Assembly: GCA_051647125.1 (NCBI GenBank) | Contig: JBOFDP010000048.1 | Coordinates: 1 to 16,743, forward strand | Reading direction: 5' to 3' | DNA length: 16,743 nucleotides | Source: JBOFDP01 sp051647125 | GTDB lineage: Bacteria; Bacteroidota; Bacteroidia; Chitinophagales; Chitinophagaceae | Shown here: one piece after another, positions 1 through 5,995 of the stretch | Layout of the letters: every line of letters starts with the position of its first letter | How positions within the stretch are numbered: position 1 is the stretch's first letter | Program-made: the position numbers and the translations under genes | The notes under the pieces: generated by a model | What the model was told of the DNA's origin: nothing | Database searches by the model: none | Seen by the model: the letters and a program-made list of their open reading frames with translations, nothing else

Positions 1-9
1 GTTAAATTA

Positions 10-24
10 TTTTATGTTATTTAA
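10..24. repeat. 15-bp direct repeat, copy 1
   Basis: The word TTTTATGTTATTTAA occurs here and again, identically, at 431-445. The core TTTATGTTAT occurs a third time at 451-460. Copies 1 and 2 bracket the two small convergent ORFs at 37-417. It could be an operator for the HTH protein at 502, a promoter element, or a recombination remnant. The core resembles the E. coli XerD arm of dif (TTATGTTAAAT), but AT-richness makes that weak. Confidence 0.5.
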
Positions 25-36
25 AAATTTATTATT

Positions 37-246
37 ATGAAATGCCCACACTGCAATAAGGATGATGCCTCCTTTAAAATAGAAACTATTAAGCACGACC
101 CCATTGATGCCTATGTTATCGTCTGCAATGCCTGCCAAATGCCTGTTTCTATCGTCCCCGACATATATCCTGTTAAGTCTGAATTAGTAGATATACATCT
201 CAAATTGGGTAACATAGAATCTCTATTAGAAAAGTTAAGCAAATAG
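37..246 (+). CDS. Small zinc-ribbon protein, function unknown
   Basis: This encodes 69 residues starting with ATG. Two CxxC knuckles are visible, CPHC at residues 3-6 and CNAC at about 31-34, spaced as in a four-cysteine zinc ribbon. The last 20 or so residues are a predicted amphipathic helix rich in Leu, Glu and Lys that could mediate oligomerisation. Zinc binding is inferred from the knuckles; no specific function is recognisable. The 3' end overlaps by 12 bp the convergent ORF at 235-417. Compact size and company next to a phage-repressor-like gene suggest a phage or mobile-element accessory gene. Confidence 0.65.
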   Translation: MKCPHCNKDDASFKIETIKHDPIDAYVIVCNACQMPVSIVPDIYPVKSELVDIHLKLGNIESLLEKLSK

Positions 247-417
247 TTCATACAGTGTAATCCTTAAGTTCATTTTGTCGCCCTTGCCCATTTTGCGTAT
301 GCTCACCTCATATCCTTTATCCTCTAATGCTTTTATCATAGCGTTTATTTTTTCTACTTGCTCTACAAGTTCGTTAATCAAGGTGGCGTCTTGTGCCGTG
401 TCAATTTTTTTTATCAT
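235..417 (-). CDS. Small hypothetical protein
   Basis: This encodes 60 residues from an ATG at 417. The N-terminal two thirds (about residues 10-37) are charged and heptad-like, compatible with a short coiled coil. The C-terminal third (around residues 38-57) reads as a beta-strand-like segment with several Lys and Arg. No family was recognised. It is convergent with the zinc-ribbon ORF and the two overlap by 12 bp at their 3' ends. Both lie between copies of a 15-bp direct repeat, so they may have moved as a unit. Coding status rests on an open frame, an ATG and plausible composition, not on homology. Confidence 0.5.
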   Translation of the reverse strand: MIKKIDTAQDATLINELVEQVEKINAMIKALEDKGYEVSIRKMGKGDKMNLRITLYELFA

Positions 418-430
418 ATCTCTAAAATTT

Positions 431-460
431 TTTTATGTTATTTAATTATTTTTATGTTAT
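431..460. repeat. Direct repeats TTTATGTTAT, two copies 19 bp apart
   Basis: TTTTATGTTATTTAA at 431-445 is identical to 10-24, and TTTATGTTAT recurs at 451-460, 19 bp after the copy at 432-441. The pair lies in the intergenic region between the minus-strand ORF ending at 417 and the HTH gene at 502. Tandem words ahead of a repressor-like gene fit operators bound by that protein, but binding is inferred only. Confidence 0.45.
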
Positions 461-501
461 GTTGCAAAAATAGTAAATATATTTTCTAAAAACAAAATTT
501 T

Positions 502-1008
502 ATGGCAAATATTTTTTCCAATATAAAGGAAAGATGCTTGGAAATAGCAGTAAATAAAGGGATTTCAAAGGAATTATTTTTTAAAAATATTGGAATGACT
601 TATGGAAATTTTAAGGGAAAAGCTAAAGAAACCCCCTTAAATTCAGACACGATAGCAAATATATTGACTAATTTTCCCGATATATCTCCCGAATGGCTAT
701 TAACAGGCAAAGGCTCAATGCTTCGTGATGCACAGGGCACCCCGTCATTGCGAGCCAGCGAAGCAATCCCCACCACACAGGCACAAAATCCCTGCCCCGA
801 GCTACTTGCCCAAGTCGCAGAATTAAAGGCTGAAAAAGCCCAATTACATAGCATTATCACCAGCCAGCAAGCCACTATCGCCCACCAACAAGAGCAAATC
901 TCGTTTTTTTTACAACATAATAAAGAATTGGAAGATACTCTATCAGACTATAAGGATTTAATGGAAAAACATTTTGAAAAATCACAAGTAACCAAAAAAA
1001 TAAAATAG
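502..1008 (+). CDS. Phage-repressor-like HTH protein with C-terminal coiled coil
   Basis: This encodes 168 residues. Residues 1-75 match the N-terminal HTH pattern of Bacteroidota phage CI-like proteins, including the typical end of that domain, ISPEWLLTGKGSML at about 61-74. Residues 76-98 are a linker, and about 99-160 is a Gln/Glu/Leu-rich coiled coil. There is no S24/LexA-type peptidase domain, so this is not a self-cleaving repressor in the lambda style. The likely role is DNA binding in the control of a mobile element, with the coiled coil for oligomerisation. The linker is odd: residues 82-90 are encoded by a GTCATTGCGAGC...GAAGCAATC-type dispersed repeat (743-770), richer in GC than its surroundings. 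The gene is followed 2 bp later by a small ORF. Confidence 0.75.
   Translation: MANIFSNIKERCLEIAVNKGISKELFFKNIGMTYGNFKGKAKETPLNSDTIANILTNFPDISPEWLLTGKGSMLRDAQGTPSLRASEAIPTTQAQNPCPELLAQVAELKAEKAQLHSIITSQQATIAHQQEQISFFLQHNKELEDTLSDYKDLMEKHFEKSQVTKKIK
743..770 (+). repeat. Dispersed-repeat-like element inside a coding sequence
   Basis: The 28-bp segment begins CGTCATTGCGAGCC and ends GCGAAGCAATCCC. It has ATTGC and GCAAT arms that can pair around an 11-base loop. It matches by eye the family of GTCATTGCGAGC...GAAGCAATC repeats known from intergenic regions of many bacterial genomes, including Rickettsia. Here it is read in frame as SLRASEAIP in the linker of the repressor-like protein. Confidence 0.6.
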
Positions 1009-1010
1009 AT

Positions 1011-1157
1011 ATGACCGATAAAAAAGACCAAGTACAACAGCCCAAGCCCGCAGAGCCTACCAAGCCTGTAGTGAGCCAGCCCACTTTTGAAAGACTATCT
1101 ATAAAACCACCAGCAAACACTGGCAACAATCAAGATTCCAACAAACAAAACGAATAG
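1011..1157 (+). CDS. Short Pro/Gln/Lys-rich ORF
   Basis: This encodes 48 residues, starting with ATG 2 bp after the stop of the repressor-like gene. The sequence is low complexity, rich in Pro, Gln, Lys and Asn, and probably disordered. No family was recognised. Its 3' end overlaps the convergent membrane-protein gene by 63 bp, which argues for some caution. Position and spacing suggest translation as the second gene of an operon with the HTH protein. Confidence 0.4.
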   Translation: MTDKKDQVQQPKPAEPTKPVVSQPTFERLSIKPPANTGNNQDSNKQNE

Positions 1158-1571
1158 TCGTTTTGCCATTTTGTAGTTTTTCATCACATACTTATAATAT
1201 TGCTCATAGGCTTCTATATTGTGCTGATATTGTTGCAGTAGATTGTCATAAAATTTGTCATTATCTATATTATATATCTCTTTCATCGTATTGGGTGCAA
1301 ATCCATGTATATAGGTTTTATAGGGGTTTATTATCGCTTTATATAGGTAATAGCCTATCCATATAGACAATGGTAAAAGGCATATAAATAGATTGCTCAA
1401 AAACAAGTGATTGTTTTCGGTGAATATATCTTTTGCAAGATACATATTTATACCTATTAGCCACAAGGCTATCCTGTTGCACCCCGCTTTATTCTGGTTG
1501 CTTATATTTTCCAATGTCTGTGCCCTGTCTCTTGCCTCTTTTACAGCTTCGTTGATATATTCGGTACGCAT
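1095..1571 (-). CDS. Small membrane protein, function unknown
   Basis: This encodes 158 residues when started at the ATG at 1571. A TATCTTTG box (TAnnTTTG) at 1585-1592 lies just upstream and supports that start. An upstream in-frame ATG at 1646 would add 25 residues but would place the promoter inside the gene. An N-terminal charged helix rich in Glu, Arg and Asn (about residues 1-30) is followed by hydrophobic segments at about 35-50, 56-82 and 138-156, and a soluble stretch with several Tyr and Asn between the last two. Two to three membrane spans are likely. No family was recognised, and it lies among phage-like genes. The 3' end overlaps the plus-strand ORF at 1011-1157. Confidence 0.6.
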   Translation of the reverse strand: MRTEYINEAVKEARDRAQTLENISNQNKAGCNRIALWLIGINMYLAKDIFTENNHLFLSNLFICLLPLSIWIGYYLYKAIINPYKTYIHGFAPNTMKEIYNIDNDKFYDNLLQQYQHNIEAYEQYYKYVMKNYKMAKRLFVLFVGILIVASVCWWFYR

Positions 1572-1584
1572 ATTTTTTTTTCTA

Positions 1585-1592
1585 CAAAGATA
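1585..1592 (-). promoter_or_regulatory. Bacteroidota -7 promoter box
   Basis: TATCTTTG on the minus strand fits TAnnTTTG. It lies 13 bp upstream of the ATG at 1571 and so selects that start for the membrane protein. No convincing -33 TTTG was identified. Confidence 0.5.
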
Positions 1593-1635
1593 AATCAAAA
1601 TATGAATTTCACTTTTTCTATTTTTAGCCCATTTT

Positions 1636-1791
1636 CTAATATCCATAAGGGTTACAGCCTCTTTTTCGTTGCCAAAACTTGCTCAAAACCCTGCAATAAC
1701 TCCTATTTTCCTGCAAAAAAGCATATTTATCTCGCTTTTTTGGTGCAAAAAGTAGCTTTTTACGCCATTTTTTCACTCTAATTTTAGTCAT
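1636..1791 (-). CDS. Possible small basic ORF
   Basis: An open frame of 51 codons runs from an ATG at 1791 to a TAG at 1636-1638. The product would be very basic, with Lys or Arg at roughly a third of positions and several Trp, Tyr and Cys. No family was recognised. It lies immediately downstream, on the minus strand, of the TTGTATTAA repeat array, so the array could be its control region. It could equally be a chance frame in AT-rich DNA. Confidence 0.25.
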   Translation of the reverse strand: MTKIRVKKWRKKLLFAPKKRDKYAFLQENRSYCRVLSKFWQRKRGCNPYGY

Positions 1792-1799
1792 TTTTGGAA

Positions 1800-1912
1800 G
1801 TTGTATTAATTTTACAAAAACGAAATGTGAAGAAATACTTAATACATTTTTTGTATTAACTTTTGTATTAAGTAGTTGTATTAAACAAAATGTGAAGAAA
1901 ACTTAATACAAC
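1800..1912. repeat. Array of TTGTATTAA words in two repeat units
   Basis: TTGTATTAA occurs on the plus strand at 1801, 1851, 1863 and 1876, and inverted (TTAATACA) at 1839 and 1903. AAATGTGAAGAAA occurs at 1823-1835 and 1888-1900. Each copy sits between a forward TTGTATTAA and an inverted one, so two units are visible at 1800-1846 and 1875-1912. The second unit has perfect 10-bp arms, GTTGTATTAA and TTAATACAAC, around 18 bases. The layout is iteron-like or operator-like. No replication initiator gene is present in the window. Confidence 0.7.
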
Positions 1913-1913
1913 A

Positions 1914-1939
1914 TAAAAAAACAGGCATTTTGAGCCTGT
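1914..1939 (-). terminator. Rho-independent terminator, minus strand
   Basis: ACAGGC and GCCTGT arms (1921-1926 and 1934-1939) flank a 7-base loop. On the minus strand the hairpin is followed by seven T, the complement of 1914-1920. On the plus strand only a weaker T-rich run follows after 8 bases. It separates the repeat array from the region to its right, although no convincing minus-strand gene lies upstream of it. Confidence 0.55.
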
Positions 1940-2098
1940 ATCTATCCCTTTTTATGTACTTCCCCCTGTCTTATAGCATTATATTATGAAATTTTGCCTC
2001 TTTCCGCACAAAAAATGTAATCATTATTGAAGCAAATGGAAGTATCATTTTGAACAAAACATAGTATTATCAATGGTTTCCGTTATTCATATTTCGTT

Positions 2099-2527
2099 TT
2101 GCCCCTTATACATGTCTATCAAATATTGACAAAAAGACCTGAAAGAATGGCTAATTATTTTTTAGAAAATAGAAAATATTTCATAAAAATCCCAGAAAAT
2201 TTGTGGATTGGAACAACGGTTGAAAACAAAAAGGCTAAAATAAGAATAGAATTTTTAAAAGGTATAAAAAAATCAATTAAATTTTTATCCTGTGAGCCTT
2301 TATTGGAGGATTTGGGAGAGCTTGATTTGAAAGGGATTGATTGGGTAATAGTAGGTGGAGAAAGTGGACACCATGCAAGACCCATACAAAAAGAATGGGT
2401 ACTCAATATACGAAGGCAATGCGAAGAACAAAAAGTACCTTTCTTCTTCAAACAATGGGGAGGCAAAAATAAGCACAAAACAGGCAGTCTTATTGATGGT
2501 AAAGAATATAAAGAATTTCCAAAATAA
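2099..2527 (+). pseudogene. 5'-truncated Gp37/Gp68 (DUF5131) family gene
   Basis: The 142-residue frame matches the C-terminal part of Gp37/Gp68 (DUF5131) phage proteins: QILTKRPERM near the start, LWIGTTVEN, FLSCEPLLEDLG, the hallmark WVIVGGESGHHARP, then VPFFFKQWGG and a final DGKEY. The N-terminal part, with the CxxC-containing segment of the family, is missing. The frame extends upstream only to a TGA at 2051-2053, and those 15 codons do not resemble the family. The only start for this frame is a TTG at 2099. The gene is therefore best read as truncated, probably by a rearrangement near 2095. Its 3' neighbours follow at once (10 bp gap), as in a phage operon. Confidence 0.75.
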
Positions 2528-2537
2528 AAAACAGAGA

Positions 2538-2741
2538 ATGATGACACGAATAGAAGAAAATACCTTGCAGGAGATGCTGTACAAAAAGACTAATTCCATT
2601 ATCTATTATTTGCAACTATGGGAGACAATGCAGATTGAATCAGATACTTGTCTACAACAAATAAAAAAGCAATATCAAGATAATATATTTATTGAACTTT
2701 TTAATAAAAAAAACGATGAAAACGATAAAGCTAAAAATTAG
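2538..2741 (+). CDS. Small hypothetical protein
   Basis: This encodes 67 residues. Two consecutive ATG codons (2538 and 2541) lie 10 bp after the truncated Gp37/Gp68 gene; the upstream extension of the frame overlaps that gene and is not credible coding. The composition is charged and helical (Gln, Glu, Lys, Asn), with an acidic and basic C-terminus. No family was recognised. It overlaps the next gene by 26 bp, as expected in a compact phage-type operon. Confidence 0.5.
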   Translation: MMTRIEENTLQEMLYKKTNSIIYYLQLWETMQIESDTCLQQIKKQYQDNIFIELFNKKNDENDKAKN

Positions 2742-3018
2742 CCAAGAGCTCTTGCGAGATTTGTTAGACAGCTCTATTGAAGATACCGAATGTGATGTAC
2801 TCGTAAGGCTTATACTTACCAGTATGCGAAAATCACTGAATAATTTTTTCTTTATAAAACAAGAGTTTGTACAGGTACACCTCAAGCCTTTTGAGGCGTT
2901 GGCACTTTGGAGATATATACAATATAAGAAGGTAGATAATGCTTATTTGGAAGCATTTGAGATGATAAATTGTCTTTTGAAAAATGGGATTATAACACAA
3001 AAAGAATTAACGATATGA
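2716..3018 (+). CDS. Hypothetical protein in phage-like operon
   Basis: This encodes 100 residues from the ATG at 2716; an upstream TTG at 2692 would add 8 residues and is less likely. The product is helical, with basic N-terminal 10 residues (MKTIKLKIS) and repeated Leu-rich segments, and no cysteine cluster, signal peptide or membrane span. No family was recognised. It overlaps the previous gene by 26 bp and the next by 4 bp (ATGA), which indicates translational coupling within one operon. The stop is TGA, unlike the TAA or TAG stops of the chromosomal genes further right. Confidence 0.55.
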   Translation: MKTIKLKISQELLRDLLDSSIEDTECDVLVRLILTSMRKSLNNFFFIKQEFVQVHLKPFEALALWRYIQYKKVDNAYLEAFEMINCLLKNGIITQKELTI

Positions 3019-3140
3019 GAGGTAAACTATGGCTTGAATATGAGTTAGATTATTTGCGAAAAAACTATGCCAATATGAACAGTAAAGATATTAAGTGGCA
3101 CAAAGCACATAGACAAAAGGAAATTAGGAAAATTACTTAG
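3015..3140 (+). pseudogene. Truncated HTH-like gene fused to recombinase DNA
   Basis: A 41-codon frame starts in an ATGA overlap with the previous stop. Residues 5-25 (WLEYELDYLRKNYANMNSKDI) resemble the start of small HTH proteins that open with a W...E..YL..NY....ekDIA pattern. After about residue 25 the DNA is that of a DNA invertase read in the wrong frame, and the frame closes at 3138-3140. This gene appears to have lost its 3' part in the deletion that also removed the 5' part of the recombinase. Family assignment is by eye only. Confidence 0.5.
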
Positions 3141-3570
3141 TGGTTTAAAGAAGGATGATATGCTTATATGTGCCGAGTTATCAAGGTTAGGTAGAAGCCT
3201 ATTAATGATAATGAGTATATTAAATTATTGTATGGAAAACGAAATACAGGTTTGGACTATTAAAGACAACTATCGTTTGGGTAATGATATAAGCAGTAAA
3301 GTTTTGGCTTTTGCTTTTGGATTGAGTGCCGAAATTGAAAGGAATTTAATCTCACAACGTACCAAAGAAGCCTTAGCACGAAAGAAAGCAGAGGGGGTTA
3401 TTTTGGGGAGACCCAAAGGGAAAAAATCAAGTAAAACAAAACTTACGGGGGAGGAAAAAATGATAAAAGATTTATTGGACAAAAAAGTTACTAAAAGTGC
3501 TATAGCAAGAATATTAAAAGTTCATAGGCTAACAGTAGCCAAATTTATAAAAGAGAAAATAGAGTTATAA
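3088..3570 (+). pseudogene. 5'-truncated Mpi-type serine recombinase (DNA invertase)
   Basis: In the frame of 3088-3570 the sequence reads ILSGTKHIDKRKLGKLLSGL, then AELSRLGRSLLMIMSILN, YRLGNDISSKVLAFAFGLSAE, ERNLISQRTKEALARKKAEG and GRPKG, followed by a C-terminal HTH (about the last 35 residues). This matches Bacteroides Mpi-like invertases closely. The first 45 or so residues are gone, including the catalytic serine of the YxRVS motif, and the frame is closed upstream by TGA at 3076-3078. An ATG at 3160 could start a 136-residue fragment, but such a protein would have no catalytic serine. A rho-independent terminator follows. Confidence 0.85.
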
Positions 3571-3613
3571 GGAAAAAATATTTTAAATGTTGCACAGATA
3601 TATTTAAGTTTAA

Positions 3614-3643
3614 GCACCTTAATATTATATGAGGTGTTTTTTT
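3614..3643 (+). terminator. Rho-independent terminator after the recombinase remnant
   Basis: CACCT (3615-3619) and AGGTG (3632-3636) form a stem with a 12-base AT-rich loop, followed by seven T. It lies 44 bp after the recombinase stop and ends the plus-strand operon that begins near 2099. Confidence 0.65.
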
Positions 3644-3676
3644 AATGCCTCAAAAAATGTTAATAATTGTCAACTG

Positions 3677-3722
3677 CCAACCTTGCTATTTTACGAATTT
3701 TCTATGAATTACCAACCTTGCT
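3677..3722. repeat. Direct repeat CCAACCTTGCT, two copies
   Basis: CCAACCTTGCT occurs at 3677-3687 and 3712-3722, 35 bp apart, each preceded by an AATT-containing stretch. The function is unknown. It lies just after the recombinase terminator, so it could be part of a former recombination or attachment region. Confidence 0.4.
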
Positions 3723-3777
3723 TTGTTTGTTAAGTTTATATTAACTCAAAAATTAAGCTATTTACAGTATTCGCTTG

Positions 3778-3797
3778 GTGTTCGCAACACTTTTTTT
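3778..3797 (+). terminator. Weak terminator-like hairpin
   Basis: GTGTT and AACAC arms around a CGC loop are followed by seven T. The stem is only 5 bp and no gene immediately precedes it, so it may be a relic of a lost gene. Confidence 0.35.
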
Positions 3798-4303
3798 GTT
3801 TTTAAGCCTAAAATCAAGTTATTTTGATTGTTTTTATAGCTCGTGGAGTGTTGGTATATATTACCGTATTCTAATTACCTATAATTAATTATACGATTTC
3901 AGTACTATTCTTTCCAGTTAAAAAATTATTGAATGCACAAAAATTCTTAAAAACATTAGTAAAATAAAGGCTTTTCGCTGTTCCTATTTTTTACACATTG
4001 AATTCCGCCCATTATTATTGCCCCCAATAACATAATTTCTTTTTTTATTTTAATTAGTATTATTTTCAGTTTCCGTACTTTCCCCTCCCCCTTTTTTTTT
4101 CTTCCCCTTGTGGGTCATTTTTTCATCTAAACGAATTGTACTTGGGATTGTTTAATCGGGCAAGTGAAATGCTACTATTTTTTTCTTTTAGCTATGTATA
4201 CAAATATTTTTTAGTTGCGAATATATATTATTATGAAATAATTATTTGTTTTTTTGTTAAAAATGAACTTAACTACATTTCCACAAATTAGGATACGAAT
4301 ACA

Positions 4304-4350
4304 TAAAAAAAATTATCCACCATCGTTTCCAACGCATTGTTGGGAGGTGG
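4304..4350 (-). terminator. Rho-independent terminator of xerD
   Basis: On the minus strand, outer arms CCACC and GGTGG (4346-4350 with 4317-4321) and inner arms CCAAC and GTTGG (4339-4343 with 4329-4333) build a two-part stem. A run of T complementary to the A-rich tract at 4304-4312 follows. It lies about 33 bp beyond the xerD stop. Confidence 0.6.
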
Positions 4351-4382
4351 AATCGCAGGAAAGCCCTTTTTTTATTGCTACT

Positions 4383-5276
4383 TTATATTTTGTGCAAAGG
4401 GTGATATTTTTCCATTGTTTTTCGAAGATAAGTTCTATCAAGGTGTGTATAGATTTCTGTGGTAGTGATGCTTTCATGCCCCAGCATTTCTTGCACAATT
4501 CTTAGGTTTGCACCTCTTTCTATAAGGTGTGTAGCAAAAGAGTGTCGGAAAGTATGTGGGTGTATAGATTTTTTGAGTTGTATTTTTTGTGCTAATGTTC
4601 TGATGATGATAAAAATCATTTGCCGCGAAAGTTTTCCCCCTCGTCGGTTAAGAAATAGAATATCTTTATTGCCTATTTTAGGTGTAAGTTTATTTCGTTC
4701 TTTAAGATATAATAAAATAAATTTTTGGGCAGTATGATTGATAGGTACCAACCGTTCTTTATTGCCTTTTCCGATGACGATAATAAAATCTTCTTCAAAC
4801 CTCAGCATAGAGATTTTAAGATTAACCAACTCACTTACTCGGAGTCCACAACCATATAGAGTTTCAAGAATAGCTACATTTCTACATCCTTCGTGAGTAA
4901 CCTTGTTAGGGATGGCATCAATAAGGGCTTGTATTTCTTGTAGGCTCAATACGTCGGGTAGTTTGCGGGTAGCTTTTGGAAATTCTATTAATTCAAATGG
5001 ATTGTTATCAAGAAGATGTTCTTTGATACAGAATTTGAAAAAACTTTTCAGCCCTGATAATATGCGCATTTGTGAGCTGGTTTCTATCCCAAGTTCATTA
5101 AGGGCTTTCAAAAAATGTTCTATATCTTTTCTACTGATGGTGGCTATCTCTTTTTGGTCAATATATTGCTCAAATTTTTCTACATCGTGCATATACGCTT
5201 CGGTAGAATTTTTGGAAAGCCCTTTTTCTAAATCCAAATAATTTTTAAAACGCTTTTTATAATTGAGCCACAGCAT
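4383..5276 (-). CDS. xerD: Tyrosine recombinase XerD
   Basis: This is a 297-residue tyrosine recombinase of the usual XerC/XerD length. The SAM-like N-terminal DNA-binding domain spans about residues 1-100, with KGLSKNSTEAYMHDV typical of the family. The catalytic domain spans about 105-297. All catalytic residues are visible: R146 (GLRVSEL), K170 (GKGNKERLVP), H241 and R244 (HTFRH), H267 (GHESI) and Y276 (EIYTHL). The expected role is resolution of chromosome dimers at dif with its partner XerC before division. XerD is preferred to XerC because of the overall pattern and the fit to XerD residue spacing, but the paralogue call is by eye. It is divergent from plsY with 62 bp between them, and a terminator follows. 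It appears chromosomal rather than part of the neighbouring island. Confidence 0.88.
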   Translation of the reverse strand: MLWLNYKKRFKNYLDLEKGLSKNSTEAYMHDVEKFEQYIDQKEIATISRKDIEHFLKALNELGIETSSQMRILSGLKSFFKFCIKEHLLDNNPFELIEFPKATRKLPDVLSLQEIQALIDAIPNKVTHEGCRNVAILETLYGCGLRVSELVNLKISMLRFEEDFIIVIGKGNKERLVPINHTAQKFILLYLKERNKLTPKIGNKDILFLNRRGGKLSRQMIFIIIRTLAQKIQLKKSIHPHTFRHSFATHLIERGANLRIVQEMLGHESITTTEIYTHLDRTYLRKTMEKYHPLHKI

Positions 5277-5311
5277 ACTAATTTAGTACATATAAGTTTA
5301 TAATTTTTCAA

Positions 5312-5319
5312 TATCTTTG
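5312..5319 (+). promoter_or_regulatory. Bacteroidota -7 box for plsY
   Basis: TATCTTTG fits TAnnTTTG and lies 19 bp before the plsY ATG, in the divergent xerD/plsY intergenic region. No TTTG was found at 19-21 bp upstream. Confidence 0.5.
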
Positions 5320-5338
5320 TGTACAAAATAAACGAATT

Positions 5339-5992
5339 ATGATTTTAAAATTATTGATATTAATCATTATTGCCTATTTGTTGGGTTCTTTGTCGCCAGC
5401 AATATGGATAAGTAGACGGTTTTTTAGAATAGATATTCGCAAATATGGCAGTTGCAATGCAGGAGCTACTAATGTACTCAGAGTATTGGGTTATAAATGG
5501 GCTTTGCTAGTATTTTCAACAGATGTATTAAAGGCTGTTTTATCAGTTTGTATGGTATATATTTTTCCTGTATATAGGATTTTTCCTGATGAGGCTATTA
5601 CCTTGCAAATAGCTTTGGGATTGGCATGTGTGTTAGGACATATTTTTCCTATCTATTATAATTTTAAAGGTGGCAAAGGTGTGGCTACTTTATTTGGTAT
5701 GTTGCTGGGTATACAACCATGGATAGCACTTTCTGTATTAGGAATTTTTATTGTTACCTTAATTATTACAAGGTATGTTTCGATAAGTTCTATGATGGCA
5801 GGATTATCCTATCCTGTATTGGTATTTATGTTTTACGGATTTAAACCATTTATATTTATTATGTTTGCTATATTGATATGCTTCTTTGTAGTATTTACGC
5901 ATCAAAAAAATATTAAACGTTTACTAAAAAAGGACGAATCCAAATTTGTACTTAAAAATAAACCCGACCTTCAAAATACCAAGAAACAATAA
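5339..5992 (+). CDS. plsY: Glycerol-3-phosphate acyltransferase PlsY
   Basis: This 217-residue integral membrane acyltransferase transfers the acyl group of acyl-phosphate to position 1 of glycerol-3-phosphate, the first step of phospholipid synthesis. It carries the PlsY signatures: GSCNAGATNVLR at residues 37-48, HIFPIYYNFKGGKGVAT at 101-117 and the late HQKNIKRL. Five or more hydrophobic segments are visible, starting with residues 1-18 (LLILIIIAYLLG). The C-terminal tail is basic and hydrophilic. It is followed 3 bp later by tsaB, so the two form an operon from the TATCTTTG promoter at 5312. Confidence 0.93.
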   Translation: MILKLLILIIIAYLLGSLSPAIWISRRFFRIDIRKYGSCNAGATNVLRVLGYKWALLVFSTDVLKAVLSVCMVYIFPVYRIFPDEAITLQIALGLACVLGHIFPIYYNFKGGKGVATLFGMLLGIQPWIALSVLGIFIVTLIITRYVSISSMMAGLSYPVLVFMFYGFKPFIFIMFAILICFFVVFTHQKNIKRLLKKDESKFVLKNKPDLQNTKKQ

Positions 5993-5995
5993 AAT

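Larger units (their letters stand above)
3571..4303. other. Intergenic stretch without a recognisable gene
   Basis: No open frame with protein-like composition was seen on either strand. It holds the terminator at 3614-3643; the word CCAACCTTGCT twice, at 3677-3687 and 3712-3722; a short GTGTT-CGC-AACAC hairpin plus seven T at 3778-3797; GGTATATATTACC at 3851-3863; and pyrimidine-rich tracts around 4080-4110. No tRNA was recognised. It may be decayed sequence at the border of the accessory island. Confidence 0.6.

Noticed and set aside
452..462. dif site for XerCD near xerD
   Set aside because: TTATGTTA resembles the XerD arm, but no convincing XerC arm with a 6-bp spacer was found, the repeats are spaced 19 bp apart, and the region is very AT-rich.
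1800..1912. CRISPR array
   Set aside because: The repeats are short, occur in both orientations, and the intervals are of unequal length; no cas gene is present.
3160..3570. Functional recombinase of 136 residues
   Set aside because: The catalytic serine and about 45 N-terminal residues are lacking, and upstream sequence in frame continues the family for 24 codons before a TGA, so the ATG is internal.
3571..4303. tRNA or attachment site at the island border
   Set aside because: No cloverleaf or TTCRANNC-type T-arm was recognised, and no repeat pair links this stretch to the left side of the island within the window.
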